From NCBI GenBank assembly GCA_963726785.1, contig CAVSDJ010000007.1:2108001-2172000 (forward strand): DNA of 64,000 bases. Reading direction: 5' to 3'. The notes under the pieces were generated by a model, which worked only from the letters and a program-made list of their open reading frames with translations, was not told where the DNA came from and searched no databases. The translations under genes were made by a program, and so were the position numbers. Position 1 is the first letter of the stretch, and every line of letters starts with the position of its first letter. Of the stretch, positions 9,770 to 18,367 are shown one piece after another. The DNA comes from DATEKX01 sp963726785. GTDB lineage: Bacteria > Acidobacteriota > Blastocatellia > UBA7656.

Positions 9770-10081
9770 ATGTTTAGATTATCTTCAAGAGCAGTAACAT
9801 CAATAATAATCGCGACCGGTTTATTCTGCGCTGCGTTACTTATCGGAAAAGGCATAGCTATCAGTTTCGCCGATAAAAGCAACGCTACGGCAATCACAAA
9901 GCAGATACCGACGCCAGTCTCAACACCGGAAGCGCACCCATCTATGCTCAACAATTCGGATGCATCTGCAATAGCAACCAGGTATTTCGAACCATTCTGG
10001 TTGCTTGTGCTCGGAGCAACTCTTCTGGCTATCGGAACAAGCATCAAGCGCATCGCGAGAGCTGAAGTGAAAAACAGGTAG
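9770..10081 (+). CDS. Small PEP-CTERM-like membrane protein
   Basis: Hypothetical protein of 103 residues. A hydrophobic N-terminal segment (about 9-31) acts as signal or anchor, followed by a short Ser/Thr/Pro-rich middle. The C-terminal tail reads FEPFWLLVLGATLLAIGTSI and then KRIAR. The layout of EP, hydrophobic helix and basic cluster resembles a PEP-CTERM sorting signal processed by exosortase, although the usual PEP triplet is FEP here. Nearby genes of the EpsH1/PEP-CTERM-associated type (14116) make this plausible. The ribosome-binding site is weak. It may instead be a simple two-helix membrane protein. Confidence 0.5.
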   Translation: MFRLSSRAVTSIIIATGLFCAALLIGKGIAISFADKSNATAITKQIPTPVSTPEAHPSMLNNSDASAIATRYFEPFWLLVLGATLLAIGTSIKRIARAEVKNR

Positions 10082-10194
10082 CAAATCAGAAAGGGCGCTC
10101 TGACCGGTAAATCACTGGTTCCTGTAGAACTCAGCGCTTTCTTTCAGGAAATTTCAATGTTGAAAACAACATATTCCTTGAGGTGGAGACGGGT

Positions 10195-11049
10195 ATGAGC
10201 GAAAAGCAGTTGCGCTTGATTCTGCTCACGCACGGCGGCGTTGAGATGGCTCTTGAACGATTGCTGGCGCTCGATTGCGCGGAGGTGGTCGGCATATTCA
10301 TCGAAACCGATACGATGCGCCGCGTCGGCCTGCGCGAAAAAGTGAAACGCTCGATTCGCTACGACGGCTACGGGGCGACGGTCGGAAAATTTGCTCGCAC
10401 TCTTTTGGGGCGACGAGCTTCTGATGATACGAGCGCAGCCGGGAGCAATCAGGATTCGCTTCGTAAAATTGCTGAAGCTCATCACGTTCCGATTCATTTT
10501 GTTTCCAACTACCACTCTGAAGATTCACGCGCGCTGATGCGCGCAGCAAATGCCGATCTGGGCGTGATTTTAGGCACAAACATTTTGAAAGAATCTGTGT
10601 TCAAGATACCGCGTCTTGGTTCTATCAATGTCCATCAGGGGCTTGCGCCTTACTATCGAGGATGCCCTGCGGTTTTCTGGGAACTGTTTAACGGCGAGCG
10701 AGAAGTCGGATTAACAGTTCACTTTGTTGAATCGAAAGTGGACACGGGCGACATCGTTCTGCAACAGACTGCGCCGCTAGAGTACGACCACTCTTTCGGA
10801 ACCGATTTCGATGCTTTCATCAACGAGTATCGCAAAGGACTCATTGGGCGTTGCGCCCAACTTGTTGCAGACGCTGTTCAGGCGCTGGCCGAAGGCACTG
10901 CTTCACCGCAACCGCAAGACACAAGCTTAGGAAAACGCTACCGGCTGCCCATCAAAAAAGAGAAGGATGAATTAAAACGCCGGTTGCGCGAACGACGCAG
11001 AGTTGATGCCGGTCGCCTGGTAACAGAGAGAATTGGAGGCCGCTCGTGA
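10195..11049 (+). CDS. Formyltransferase family protein (sugar N-formyltransferase-like)
   Basis: Protein of 284 residues from ATG 10195, which has a good AGGTGGAG ribosome-binding site; GTG 10183 is an alternative. The C-terminal two thirds resemble the methionyl-tRNA formyltransferase fold: LGVILGTNILKESVF, then SINVHQGLAPYYRGCPAVFWELFNG with the catalytic N and H, then GLTVHFVESKVDTGDIV with the catalytic D. It is shorter than Fmt and lacks its tRNA-binding domain, as in sugar formyltransferases that transfer formyl from N10-formyl-THF to amino sugars. The stop overlaps the GTG of the deacetylase gene, implying coupled translation. Role in the glycan is inferred from context. Confidence 0.82.
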   Translation: MSEKQLRLILLTHGGVEMALERLLALDCAEVVGIFIETDTMRRVGLREKVKRSIRYDGYGATVGKFARTLLGRRASDDTSAAGSNQDSLRKIAEAHHVPIHFVSNYHSEDSRALMRAANADLGVILGTNILKESVFKIPRLGSINVHQGLAPYYRGCPAVFWELFNGEREVGLTVHFVESKVDTGDIVLQQTAPLEYDHSFGTDFDAFINEYRKGLIGRCAQLVADAVQALAEGTASPQPQDTSLGKRYRLPIKKEKDELKRRLRERRRVDAGRLVTERIGGRS

Positions 11050-12062
11050 AGCGAACCGCGCTGAACCTGATGCGAGCCGCCGGGCTTCTTACTCCGTTCC
11101 GCCTTGCGAATCGTGATAAAGCTCTGATCGTCACCTATCATCGCTTCGGCGAAAAGAGCGATGACTCGAACACCTCTGCTCGCGTCTTTCGACAGCAGTT
11201 GGATTACCTGACCTCGCATTACCTGGTAGTGCCGCTCTCGAAATTAATTGAGTGCCTTGCAGGCGACAATAATTTGCCGCCGGGACTGGCCGCGATAACG
11301 ATTGATGACGGCTATCGAGACGCTTACGAGATAGCGTTTCCAATTCTTCAACAGTATCAAGCGCACGCGACACTGTTTGTCGTGACAGATTTTCTTGATC
11401 GAAAGACATGGCTTTGGACTGACAAGCTTCGTTTCCTGACCGCACAGACGCGCGCGACCAGACTTGAAACGACAATCAATGATTGCCCGTTGCAGATTCA
11501 ATTATCTGGCCGGGCATCTCGACTTGAAGCCGCCACACAGGTTAATTCTCTTCTTAAGGCACTGCCAGATGAAGCTAAGGAAGAGGCCATCAGGCATATT
11601 GCATCTTCGCTGCGCGTAGAAATTCCTGACTTGCCCACACGCGATTATGATTCGATCACGTGGGAGCAGGCGCGCGAGATGTCCGCCGCTGGAATCGAAA
11701 TCGGCTCGCATACTGTTACTCATCCGATTCTCACCAACATAAATGATGAGCGACTCGAAGCGGAGTTGCGCGAATCGAAGACGAGGCTGGAAGCCGAACT
11801 CGACCGAAAAGTCGAACTATTCTGCTATCCGAATGGCAACTATGACGCTCGCGTTAAACGCGCGGCGCAGACGGCTGGCTACCGTGCGGCTGTCACGATT
11901 GAAACAGGATTGAATCGCATCGGCTGCGATCTTATGGCGCTGCGCCGTGTTCATACCGAGCAGGACTTCGCGCGTTTTCTTCAGAGCACGAGCGGGTTCG
12001 AGCAGGTTAAGGAGAAGGTGAGATACGCGTTCGCGAAAGGGGCAGGCAATGTCGCTACTTAA
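11046..12062 (+). CDS. Polysaccharide deacetylase (NodB/CE4 family)
   Basis: Protein of 338 residues starting at GTG, which overlaps the upstream stop (GTGA). It has the CE4 motifs: TIDDGYRDAYEIAFPIL (catalytic and metal-binding aspartates), GSHTVTHPILTN (metal-binding histidines) and LFCYPNGNYD. These enzymes remove N- or O-acetyl groups from polysaccharides using a divalent metal. A WLWTDKLRF insert after the first motif is also present in the second deacetylase at 62833 (as FWWDELDRLF). It probably acts on the product of this cluster together with the coupled formyltransferase, for example by freeing an amino group that can be formylated; that order is speculation. Confidence 0.88.
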   Translation: MKRTALNLMRAAGLLTPFRLANRDKALIVTYHRFGEKSDDSNTSARVFRQQLDYLTSHYLVVPLSKLIECLAGDNNLPPGLAAITIDDGYRDAYEIAFPILQQYQAHATLFVVTDFLDRKTWLWTDKLRFLTAQTRATRLETTINDCPLQIQLSGRASRLEAATQVNSLLKALPDEAKEEAIRHIASSLRVEIPDLPTRDYDSITWEQAREMSAAGIEIGSHTVTHPILTNINDERLEAELRESKTRLEAELDRKVELFCYPNGNYDARVKRAAQTAGYRAAVTIETGLNRIGCDLMALRRVHTEQDFARFLQSTSGFEQVKEKVRYAFAKGAGNVAT

Positions 12063-12089
12063 AACGAACGCGAGGAAGGTGATCGAATA

Positions 12090-14102
12090 ATGTGCGGGAT
12101 CTGCGGAATTGCGATTCCGAAAAAACTGAATCGAAAAGTTGACGAGTCCGAGGTCAAAGCTATGCGCGACGCGATGACGCATCGCGGGCCGGACGATTCA
12201 GGAATCTTTCTTGGCGGTTCGGTAGGGTTGGGCCATCGCCGTCTTTCCATCGTTGATCTTGGCGGCGGGCAGCAGCCGATGTCGAACGAAGACGACACGA
12301 TCTGGATTACCTTTAACGGGGAAATATACAATCACGCAAGCCTTCGACCGATGCTCGAATCCTTGGGTCACGTCTATCGCAGCGCGAGCGATACCGAAAC
12401 AATCATTCACCTTTACGAAGAGAAAGGCGTGCGCGCAGTCGAAGATTTGCGCGGGATGTTTGCTTTCGCAATCTGGGATTGGAAACAGCGCAGGCTTATG
12501 CTTGCGCGAGACCGGCTCGGCATAAAGCCGCTTTATTACGCCCTGAGCGATACGGGCGTGTTCCACTTCGCATCGGAAATAAAGTCGCTTATCAAAGTGG
12601 GCGCTGTTAAAGCGCAGCTTAATTATGACGCGCTCTCAGATTATGCCGCGAACCGCGCAACGAGCGGCGAAGAGACATTGTTTCGCGGCATAAAAAGACT
12701 GATGCCCGGCCACACACTGGTCTGGAGCGATGGCCGAATCACGATTGAACGATACTGGGACGTAAGCTTTCGCAAAGCCGACGAGCACCTGAGCGAAGAT
12801 GCTTACGTCGAGCAGTTCTCGGATTTGTTTCGCCAGTCGGTTCAGCTTCGGCTGATGGCGGATGTGCCGCTGGGAATGTTTCTTTCGGGCGGGATTGATT
12901 CAAGCGCGATTGTGGCGGCTATGAGCGAGATGGTTCAAGAGCCGATCAAGACTTTCTCTGTAGCATTTCAAGAGAGAGAGGCAAACGAGCTTGAATTCGC
13001 GCGCACTGTCGCGCAAACATTCAAGACCGATCATCACGAAATAATCGTCAGCCCAGAGCAATTCTTTGAAGCGCTGCCCGCTCTCGTTTATCAGGAAGAT
13101 GAGCCGATAGCGCATCCGTCAAGCGTGCCGCTTTATTTTGTCTCAAAGCTGGCAAGCGAGCATGTCAAGGTCGTGCTGACGGGCGAAGGCAGCGACGAAT
13201 TGCTGGCTGGTTATGACAAGTACCGAAAGACTGTTTATAACCTCGCGCTTGGCCGCGCTTATCACCGTGTTGCGCCCGCATCCTTTCGCCGACTAATCAA
13301 ACGAATGATTGAAACGGGGGCGGGCAGCAGCAAGCTCGCGCGCACATTCCTCGCCCTGCCACCCGGAATTGAAGACATATACTTTGACAACTTCTCCGTC
13401 TTTTCGCGAGCAACGCAGACGCAACTTTTTACTGCGCAGACGAAAGAGCAAATCAAAGAGCGCGACCCGTATCGTGACGCGCTCGGCCATATAGCCCAGA
13501 CGGATGCCGATTCGCTGCTCGATCAACTGCTTGCGGCAGACCTCAAGACATACCTGCACGAGTTGCTTATGAAGCAAGACCAGATGAGCATGGCCGCTTC
13601 GATTGAGAGCCGCGTGCCTTTTCTGGATCATAAGCTTGTAGAGTTCGCCGCCGCGCTTCCGGTGAGAATGAAGCTAAGAGGACTGACGACCAAATACATA
13701 CTGCGGCGCGCGATGGCTGATCGTTTGCCGAAAGAAATACTCACGCGCAAAAAGATGGGCTTCCCCGTCCCTGTAGGCGCGTGGCTGGGTGGACGATTCA
13801 CTCACCTGCTGGATGAATATGCATTAAGCCCAAGAGCAATAGAGCGCGGCATCTTCGATGCTGATTTCGTTCGCAACCTGATCGCGCGCCATCGTGCGGG
13901 CGAAAACCATTCTGAGAGGCTGTGGGCGCTCATCAATTTTGAAATCTGGCAACGCCAGTTTATTGACGGAGAGAGCTTCAGCGTCAGAGATGCCCAGCCG
14001 ACTGCCGAATCAAGATCAGGCGTCTTCAAGCCAAAGACGATGCGCGCTCATACGTCAATTAACAGAAGCTCAGGGGCGGCAATGCGGCGGGCGGCTCAAT
14101 AG
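12090..14102 (+). CDS. asnB: Glutamine-dependent asparagine synthase-like amidotransferase (1)
   Basis: Protein of 670 residues. The N-terminal class II glutaminase begins MCGICGIA, with Cys2 as nucleophile, and includes GHRRLSIVDL and FNGEIYNH. The C-terminal ATP pyrophosphatase/synthetase domain has FLSGGIDSSAIVAA (PP-loop), LTGEGSDELLAGYDKY and SIESRVPFLDHKLVEFA. The start has a strong GAGGAAGG site. The family makes asparagine, but copies inside polysaccharide clusters, including the XrtA/PEP-CTERM-associated group and WbpS-like proteins, are thought to amidate uronic acids or other sugar carboxylates. The extra 40-50 C-terminal residues are polar. A second copy lies at 23726. Confidence 0.88.
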   Translation: MCGICGIAIPKKLNRKVDESEVKAMRDAMTHRGPDDSGIFLGGSVGLGHRRLSIVDLGGGQQPMSNEDDTIWITFNGEIYNHASLRPMLESLGHVYRSASDTETIIHLYEEKGVRAVEDLRGMFAFAIWDWKQRRLMLARDRLGIKPLYYALSDTGVFHFASEIKSLIKVGAVKAQLNYDALSDYAANRATSGEETLFRGIKRLMPGHTLVWSDGRITIERYWDVSFRKADEHLSEDAYVEQFSDLFRQSVQLRLMADVPLGMFLSGGIDSSAIVAAMSEMVQEPIKTFSVAFQEREANELEFARTVAQTFKTDHHEIIVSPEQFFEALPALVYQEDEPIAHPSSVPLYFVSKLASEHVKVVLTGEGSDELLAGYDKYRKTVYNLALGRAYHRVAPASFRRLIKRMIETGAGSSKLARTFLALPPGIEDIYFDNFSVFSRATQTQLFTAQTKEQIKERDPYRDALGHIAQTDADSLLDQLLAADLKTYLHELLMKQDQMSMAASIESRVPFLDHKLVEFAAALPVRMKLRGLTTKYILRRAMADRLPKEILTRKKMGFPVPVGAWLGGRFTHLLDEYALSPRAIERGIFDADFVRNLIARHRAGENHSERLWALINFEIWQRQFIDGESFSVRDAQPTAESRSGVFKPKTMRAHTSINRSSGAAMRRAAQ

Positions 14103-14115
14103 GAAAGAAAGCGAT

Positions 14116-15342
14116 ATGCGAATACTCTGGTTAAAAAGCGAGTTACTTCATCCCGTTGATAAGGGCGGAAAGATACGAACTTATCAAATGCTGAAGCATA
14201 TCAATCGCGCACATGATGTCACTTATATGACGTTCATAAGCCCGAAAGATTCACCTGAGTCATTAGAGCAATCCGCCGAGTATTGCCAGCAACTTGCTTT
14301 AATCCCGCGAAGCGAGACTCAAAAGAATGGCATACAATTTTATAGTGACCTTGCCTTGAATCTCAGTTCGCGGCTTCCCTACGCGATTCAAAAATACCGC
14401 TCGGCTGAAATGCGGCGCGCGGTTGAACGCGAGTTGAGCGAGCACAATCACGATGTAGTCGTTTGTGACTTTCTGGTTCCGAGCATTAATCTGGCGCGCG
14501 ACCGCAGGTGTCCCGCCGTGCTGTTTCAACATAACGTCGAGTCTATGATCTGGCGTCGTCACTATGAAGTACAAACGAACAAAATTAAGAAAGCCTTCTT
14601 CCGCAATCAATGGCAGAAGATGTATTGGTACGAGCGGGAAGCATGCCTCGCCTTCGACGCCGTAGTCGCCGTGTCGCCGAACGACCGCGAACAGATGCGA
14701 AATGAATTCGGGCTTACTCAAGTCTACGACGTGCCGACGGGCGTTGATACTGAATTCTTTCGCCCTATGGGAACTGCGCGCGAACCGTTTGAGCTTGTCT
14801 TCACAGGCTCGATGGATTGGATGCCTAACGAAGACGCGATCATCTATTTCATCGAGAAGATAATGCCTCGCATCTCTAGTTGGAACCCGCAGGTGACGCT
14901 TACAGTCGTGGGGCGCAATCCGGGCGAACGCCTTACTTCGCTTGCCGAATCGAACAGGCAAATAAAGATCACAGGTCGGGTAGACGACGTGCGGCCTTAC
15001 ATTGACAAAGCCAGCGCATACATCGTTCCGATGCGCGTGGGCGGAGGGACGAGGCTGAAGATTTATGAAGCGATGGCGATGGCGAAACCTGTCATCTCTA
15101 CTACGGTCGGAGCCGAAGGGCTGCCGATTCGCGACGGCAAAGAGTTGCTTATAGCGGACCAGCCGGAAGATTTCGCGCAGGCAGTGATTCGCGCGCTCAA
15201 TGACGCGCAGTTTGCGGCGAAGATAGGCGAACAGGCTCGCGCGCTCGTGTGCGAACGATTCGGTTGGGAGCGAGCGGCTCAGGCTTTCATGCAAGTGTGC
15301 GAAAAAGTTGTGAACAGACCGGCGGGCAGGCGCGCGGCTTGA
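14116..15342 (+). CDS. Glycosyltransferase, PEP-CTERM/EpsH1-associated type (GT4)
   Basis: Protein of 408 residues from ATG 14116, 13 bp after the previous stop. A much longer in-frame reading overlaps asnB and is not credible. It begins MRILWLKSELLHPVDKGGKIRTYQ, matching the Stp1-like family of sugar transferases found with PEP-CTERM/EpsH1 systems. The C-terminal GT-B half has FTGSMDWMPNEDAI, VDDVRPYI and VGGGTRLKIYEAMAMAKPVIST, with the nucleotide-sugar binding glutamate. It adds a sugar to the lipid-linked repeat unit at the cytoplasmic membrane; donor and acceptor are unknown. Confidence 0.87.
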   Translation: MRILWLKSELLHPVDKGGKIRTYQMLKHINRAHDVTYMTFISPKDSPESLEQSAEYCQQLALIPRSETQKNGIQFYSDLALNLSSRLPYAIQKYRSAEMRRAVERELSEHNHDVVVCDFLVPSINLARDRRCPAVLFQHNVESMIWRRHYEVQTNKIKKAFFRNQWQKMYWYEREACLAFDAVVAVSPNDREQMRNEFGLTQVYDVPTGVDTEFFRPMGTAREPFELVFTGSMDWMPNEDAIIYFIEKIMPRISSWNPQVTLTVVGRNPGERLTSLAESNRQIKITGRVDDVRPYIDKASAYIVPMRVGGGTRLKIYEAMAMAKPVISTTVGAEGLPIRDGKELLIADQPEDFAQAVIRALNDAQFAAKIGEQARALVCERFGWERAAQAFMQVCEKVVNRPAGRRAA

Positions 15343-15352
15343 GAGGGAAAAC

Positions 15353-16624
15353 ATGAGATTGAGCATTTTCGGACTAGGGTATGTTGGCTGCGTATCGGCT
15401 GCCTGCTTCGCAGAAGAGGGGCACGATGTGATCGGCGTTGATGTGAACCAGGTGAAAGTTGACATCATCAACAACGGTCGAAGCCCGATAGTCGAACCCG
15501 GCATCGAAGAATTGATTAAGAAAGCGGTCAGCGAAGGAAAGCTAAAAGCGATAACCGATGGCAAAGAGGCCGTGCACAACTCGGACATATCGCTTGTATG
15601 CGTCGGAACTCCGGGCAATCACAACGGCAGTCTGGACCTGACTTACGTCAAACGCGCTTGCCAGCAAATAGGCGAAGCTCTCGAATCAAAGCGCCGTTAT
15701 CATATCGTCGTGCTTCGCAGCACGATGCTTCCCGGCACGATTTGCGAGACACTGGTGCCCATACTTGAAGTCTATTCGGGCAAGCGCGCGGGGCGTGACT
15801 TTGGAGTCGCCATCAACCCTGAGTTTCTGCGCGAAGGCAGTTCGATTCACGATTTCGCAAACCCGCCTTTCACCTTGATCGGCGCTGACGACGAAGACGC
15901 GGCGGGCCTTCTGCGCCGACTCTACGCCAAGACGAACGCGCCCGTAATCTCAATCGGCGTCAAAGAAGCCGAGATGGTGAAGTACGCTTGCAACTGTTTT
16001 CACGCGCTCAAAGTCACTTTCGCAAACGAGATTGGAAGTATATGTAAAGCTCTGGGCGTAGACAGTCATCAGGTGATGGATGCCTTTTGCAAAGACACAA
16101 AGCTGAACCTGTCGCCGTACTATTTGAAACCCGGCTTCGCATTCGGAGGGTCGTGCCTCCCCAAAGACCTGCGCGCGATAACCTACAAGGCGAAAGAACT
16201 AGACGTTGACACAGTCATGCTCAACTCTATACTTGCAAGCAATCGCCTTCAGGTCGAGCGCGCCGTTGACATGGTGCTTCGGACAGGTCGCAAGAAGATA
16301 GGTGTTCTGGGTTTGAGCTTCAAATCCGGCACGGATGATTTGCGCGAAAGCCCGATGGTAACGCTTATCGAAACACTTTTAGGCAAGGGAATGCAGATAG
16401 CGATTTACGACCGCGATGTCGAGCTTGCGCGACTGTTTGGAGCTAACAAGGAATATATAGAGCGGGGAATCCCGCACATATCGCAGCTTATGCGGCCTGA
16501 TCTTCACGATGTAGTTGACGGCTCGGAAATCATAATCATCGGGAAGAAAGAAGAGGAGTTTCGCTCGCTTCACGAGAAGCTGAACAATGGCCGCGTCATC
16601 ATAGACCTGGTGCGCATGCTCTGA
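15353..16624 (+). CDS. algD: GDP-mannose 6-dehydrogenase (AlgD-like)
   Basis: Protein of 423 residues. It has the NAD-binding motif FGLGYVGCVSAACFAEEGHDVIG at the N-terminus, SPIVEPGIEELI, CVGTPG, a Cys-containing active site GFAFGGSCLPKDLRA, and a C-terminal UDP/GDP-binding domain with VLGLSFKSGTDDLRESP. The stretch CKALGVDSHQVMDAFCKDTKLNLSPYYLKPG is much closer to AlgD than to UDP-glucose dehydrogenase. It would oxidise GDP-mannose to GDP-mannuronate with two NAD+. This gives the strongest hint that the polymer contains a uronic acid. GAGAGGGA precedes the ATG. Confidence 0.88.
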   Translation: MRLSIFGLGYVGCVSAACFAEEGHDVIGVDVNQVKVDIINNGRSPIVEPGIEELIKKAVSEGKLKAITDGKEAVHNSDISLVCVGTPGNHNGSLDLTYVKRACQQIGEALESKRRYHIVVLRSTMLPGTICETLVPILEVYSGKRAGRDFGVAINPEFLREGSSIHDFANPPFTLIGADDEDAAGLLRRLYAKTNAPVISIGVKEAEMVKYACNCFHALKVTFANEIGSICKALGVDSHQVMDAFCKDTKLNLSPYYLKPGFAFGGSCLPKDLRAITYKAKELDVDTVMLNSILASNRLQVERAVDMVLRTGRKKIGVLGLSFKSGTDDLRESPMVTLIETLLGKGMQIAIYDRDVELARLFGANKEYIERGIPHISQLMRPDLHDVVDGSEIIIIGKKEEEFRSLHEKLNNGRVIIDLVRML

Positions 16625-16677
16625 AGTTGAAGACGGGCGGAAATCCTATCAGGGCATGTGCTGGTAAGGGGGTTACT

Positions 16678-18345
16678 GTGAAGACTTTTTCAAATACAGT
16701 GCTCGCGATCATTTCATCTGTCACGGTTCTGGCCTGCACGGTTGCCAGTACGCAGTTGGCTACCAACTCTAACTCGGCGATTGCCGCGATTAACGATTCA
16801 AAGAACGAACCCGCGCCACCGGCAGTCTATCTCGACACGACAATGGAGCGTCCAACCGGGCGCACGATAATGGTGAAAAGCGGAGGCAATCTTCAGGCGG
16901 CGCTCGATTCAGCCACGCAGGGGGATGTGATTCAGATAGAAGCGGGCGCTACTTTTACAGGCAGTTTCACGCTCCCTGCAAAACCAGTATCGGGCAACAA
17001 ATGGATCATCATTCGCTCGTCTGCTGCTGATGAAAAATTGCCGCCGCCCGGCACTCGCGTTTCTCCGAAAGATTCACTGATGATGCCAAAGCTCGCAAGC
17101 ACGAACGCCGACCCGGTTTTGAGAACCGCACCCGGCGCTCATCATTACCGACTGATCGGCATAGAGTTTCAAGCCGCGCCCGCCTCGACTATCAACTACG
17201 GACTCGTCTTATTGGGCGATGGCGGAAGCAAGCAGAACTCGCTCGAATCGGTTCCGCACGATCTGATCATTGATCGCTGCTACATTCACGGCAACGAGAC
17301 GGGCAATCTCAGGCGCGGCATCGGGCTAAACAGCGCGCGGACGGCCATCATTGATTCACACATATCCGACTGCCACGAAGTAGGCGCTGATTCGCAAGCT
17401 ATCTGCGGGTGGAACGGGCCTGGGCCTTTCAAGATAGTGAACAATTATCTGGAAGGGGCTGGTGAAAACGTGATGTTTGGCGGCGCTGACCCAAGCATTA
17501 AAGACCTGGTTATGTCTGACATCGAGTTCCGGCGCAACGTTTGTTCAAAGCCGCTGTCATGGAAAAAAGGCCATGCGACTTACGCAGGAAAGCCCTGGTC
17601 CGTTAAAAACATCTTTGAGCTTAAGAACGCGCGCAGAGTCGTGATAGACGGAAACATTTTTGAACACTCCTGGCTCGACGCGCAGGTTGGGTTTGCAATT
17701 CTTTTCACTCCTCGCAATCAAGAAGGGGGAGCGCCCTGGTGTACGGTCGAGGATGTAAGCTTCACCAATAACATAGTCCGCCATGCCGCTGGCGGCGTAA
17801 ACATAATGGGCCGCGACGACAATAATCCGAGCGGACAGACTCAACGCGTGTTGGTAAGGAATAATCTGTTTGAAGATGTAGGAGGCCCACAGTGGGGCGG
17901 CAACGGGCGGTTCTTGCAGATCACGGAAACAGACCGCGTAGTCGTTGATCACAATACGATAATTCACACCGGCAACATCATCACTGCTTACGGCAAGCCG
18001 AATACTAATTTCGTCTTCACAAACAATTTCATGTCGCACAATCAATACGGAGTGATCGGCGACGGCGCTGGCGTAGGCAACGGCACGCTCAATCAATATT
18101 TCCCCAACTGCGTATTCAAAAAGAATGTGATCGCAGGAGGGCGCAACAATGCTTACCCTTCTGACAATTTTTTCCCGGCGAGCATTGCAGACGCGCAATT
18201 CGCCGATCATGCAAAGAGCGATTACAGGCTGTCTGCTTCGAGTCCGTATAAGAATGCCGGGACTGACGGCAAGGGCATCGGTTGCGATATGGATGCGATG
18301 AAAGCGGCTACACGGTCGCTTGAATCAGCCCGCTCTTCGCTCTGA
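16678..18345 (+). CDS. Secreted right-handed beta-helix protein (2)
   Basis: Protein of 555 residues from GTG 16678, preceded by AAGGGGG; an upstream TTG at 16627 lacks such a site. An N-terminal hydrophobic segment ends in VLAC, so it may be a lipoprotein or be cleaved. The remainder is one parallel beta-helix domain (KSGGNLQAALDSATQGDVIQI, IDRCYIHGNE, VNNYLEGAGENVMFGG, FTNNIVRHAAGGVN, SPYKNAGTDGKGIG). It lacks the PKD and carbohydrate-binding modules of its paralogue at 6470. It shares a 92-bp DNA segment with it (17401-17492 and 7175-7266) without a visible difference. Likely role: extracellular lyase or processing factor for the polymer. No catalytic residue could be assigned. Confidence 0.85.
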   Translation: MKTFSNTVLAIISSVTVLACTVASTQLATNSNSAIAAINDSKNEPAPPAVYLDTTMERPTGRTIMVKSGGNLQAALDSATQGDVIQIEAGATFTGSFTLPAKPVSGNKWIIIRSSAADEKLPPPGTRVSPKDSLMMPKLASTNADPVLRTAPGAHHYRLIGIEFQAAPASTINYGLVLLGDGGSKQNSLESVPHDLIIDRCYIHGNETGNLRRGIGLNSARTAIIDSHISDCHEVGADSQAICGWNGPGPFKIVNNYLEGAGENVMFGGADPSIKDLVMSDIEFRRNVCSKPLSWKKGHATYAGKPWSVKNIFELKNARRVVIDGNIFEHSWLDAQVGFAILFTPRNQEGGAPWCTVEDVSFTNNIVRHAAGGVNIMGRDDNNPSGQTQRVLVRNNLFEDVGGPQWGGNGRFLQITETDRVVVDHNTIIHTGNIITAYGKPNTNFVFTNNFMSHNQYGVIGDGAGVGNGTLNQYFPNCVFKKNVIAGGRNNAYPSDNFFPASIADAQFADHAKSDYRLSASSPYKNAGTDGKGIGCDMDAMKAATRSLESARSSL

Positions 18346-18367
18346 ATAAAGGGCCGAAAGTTCATTA

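Noticed and set aside
9559..10053. Minus-strand open frame of 164 codons opposite the small PEP-CTERM-like gene
   Set aside because: It has no recognisable domain or ribosome-binding site, and the plus-strand frame has a clear two-helix layout in line with its neighbours.
13894..14115. Upstream extension of the EpsH1-type glycosyltransferase
   Set aside because: It overlaps the end of the amidotransferase gene and is low in hydrophobic residues; ATG 14116 matches the family start.
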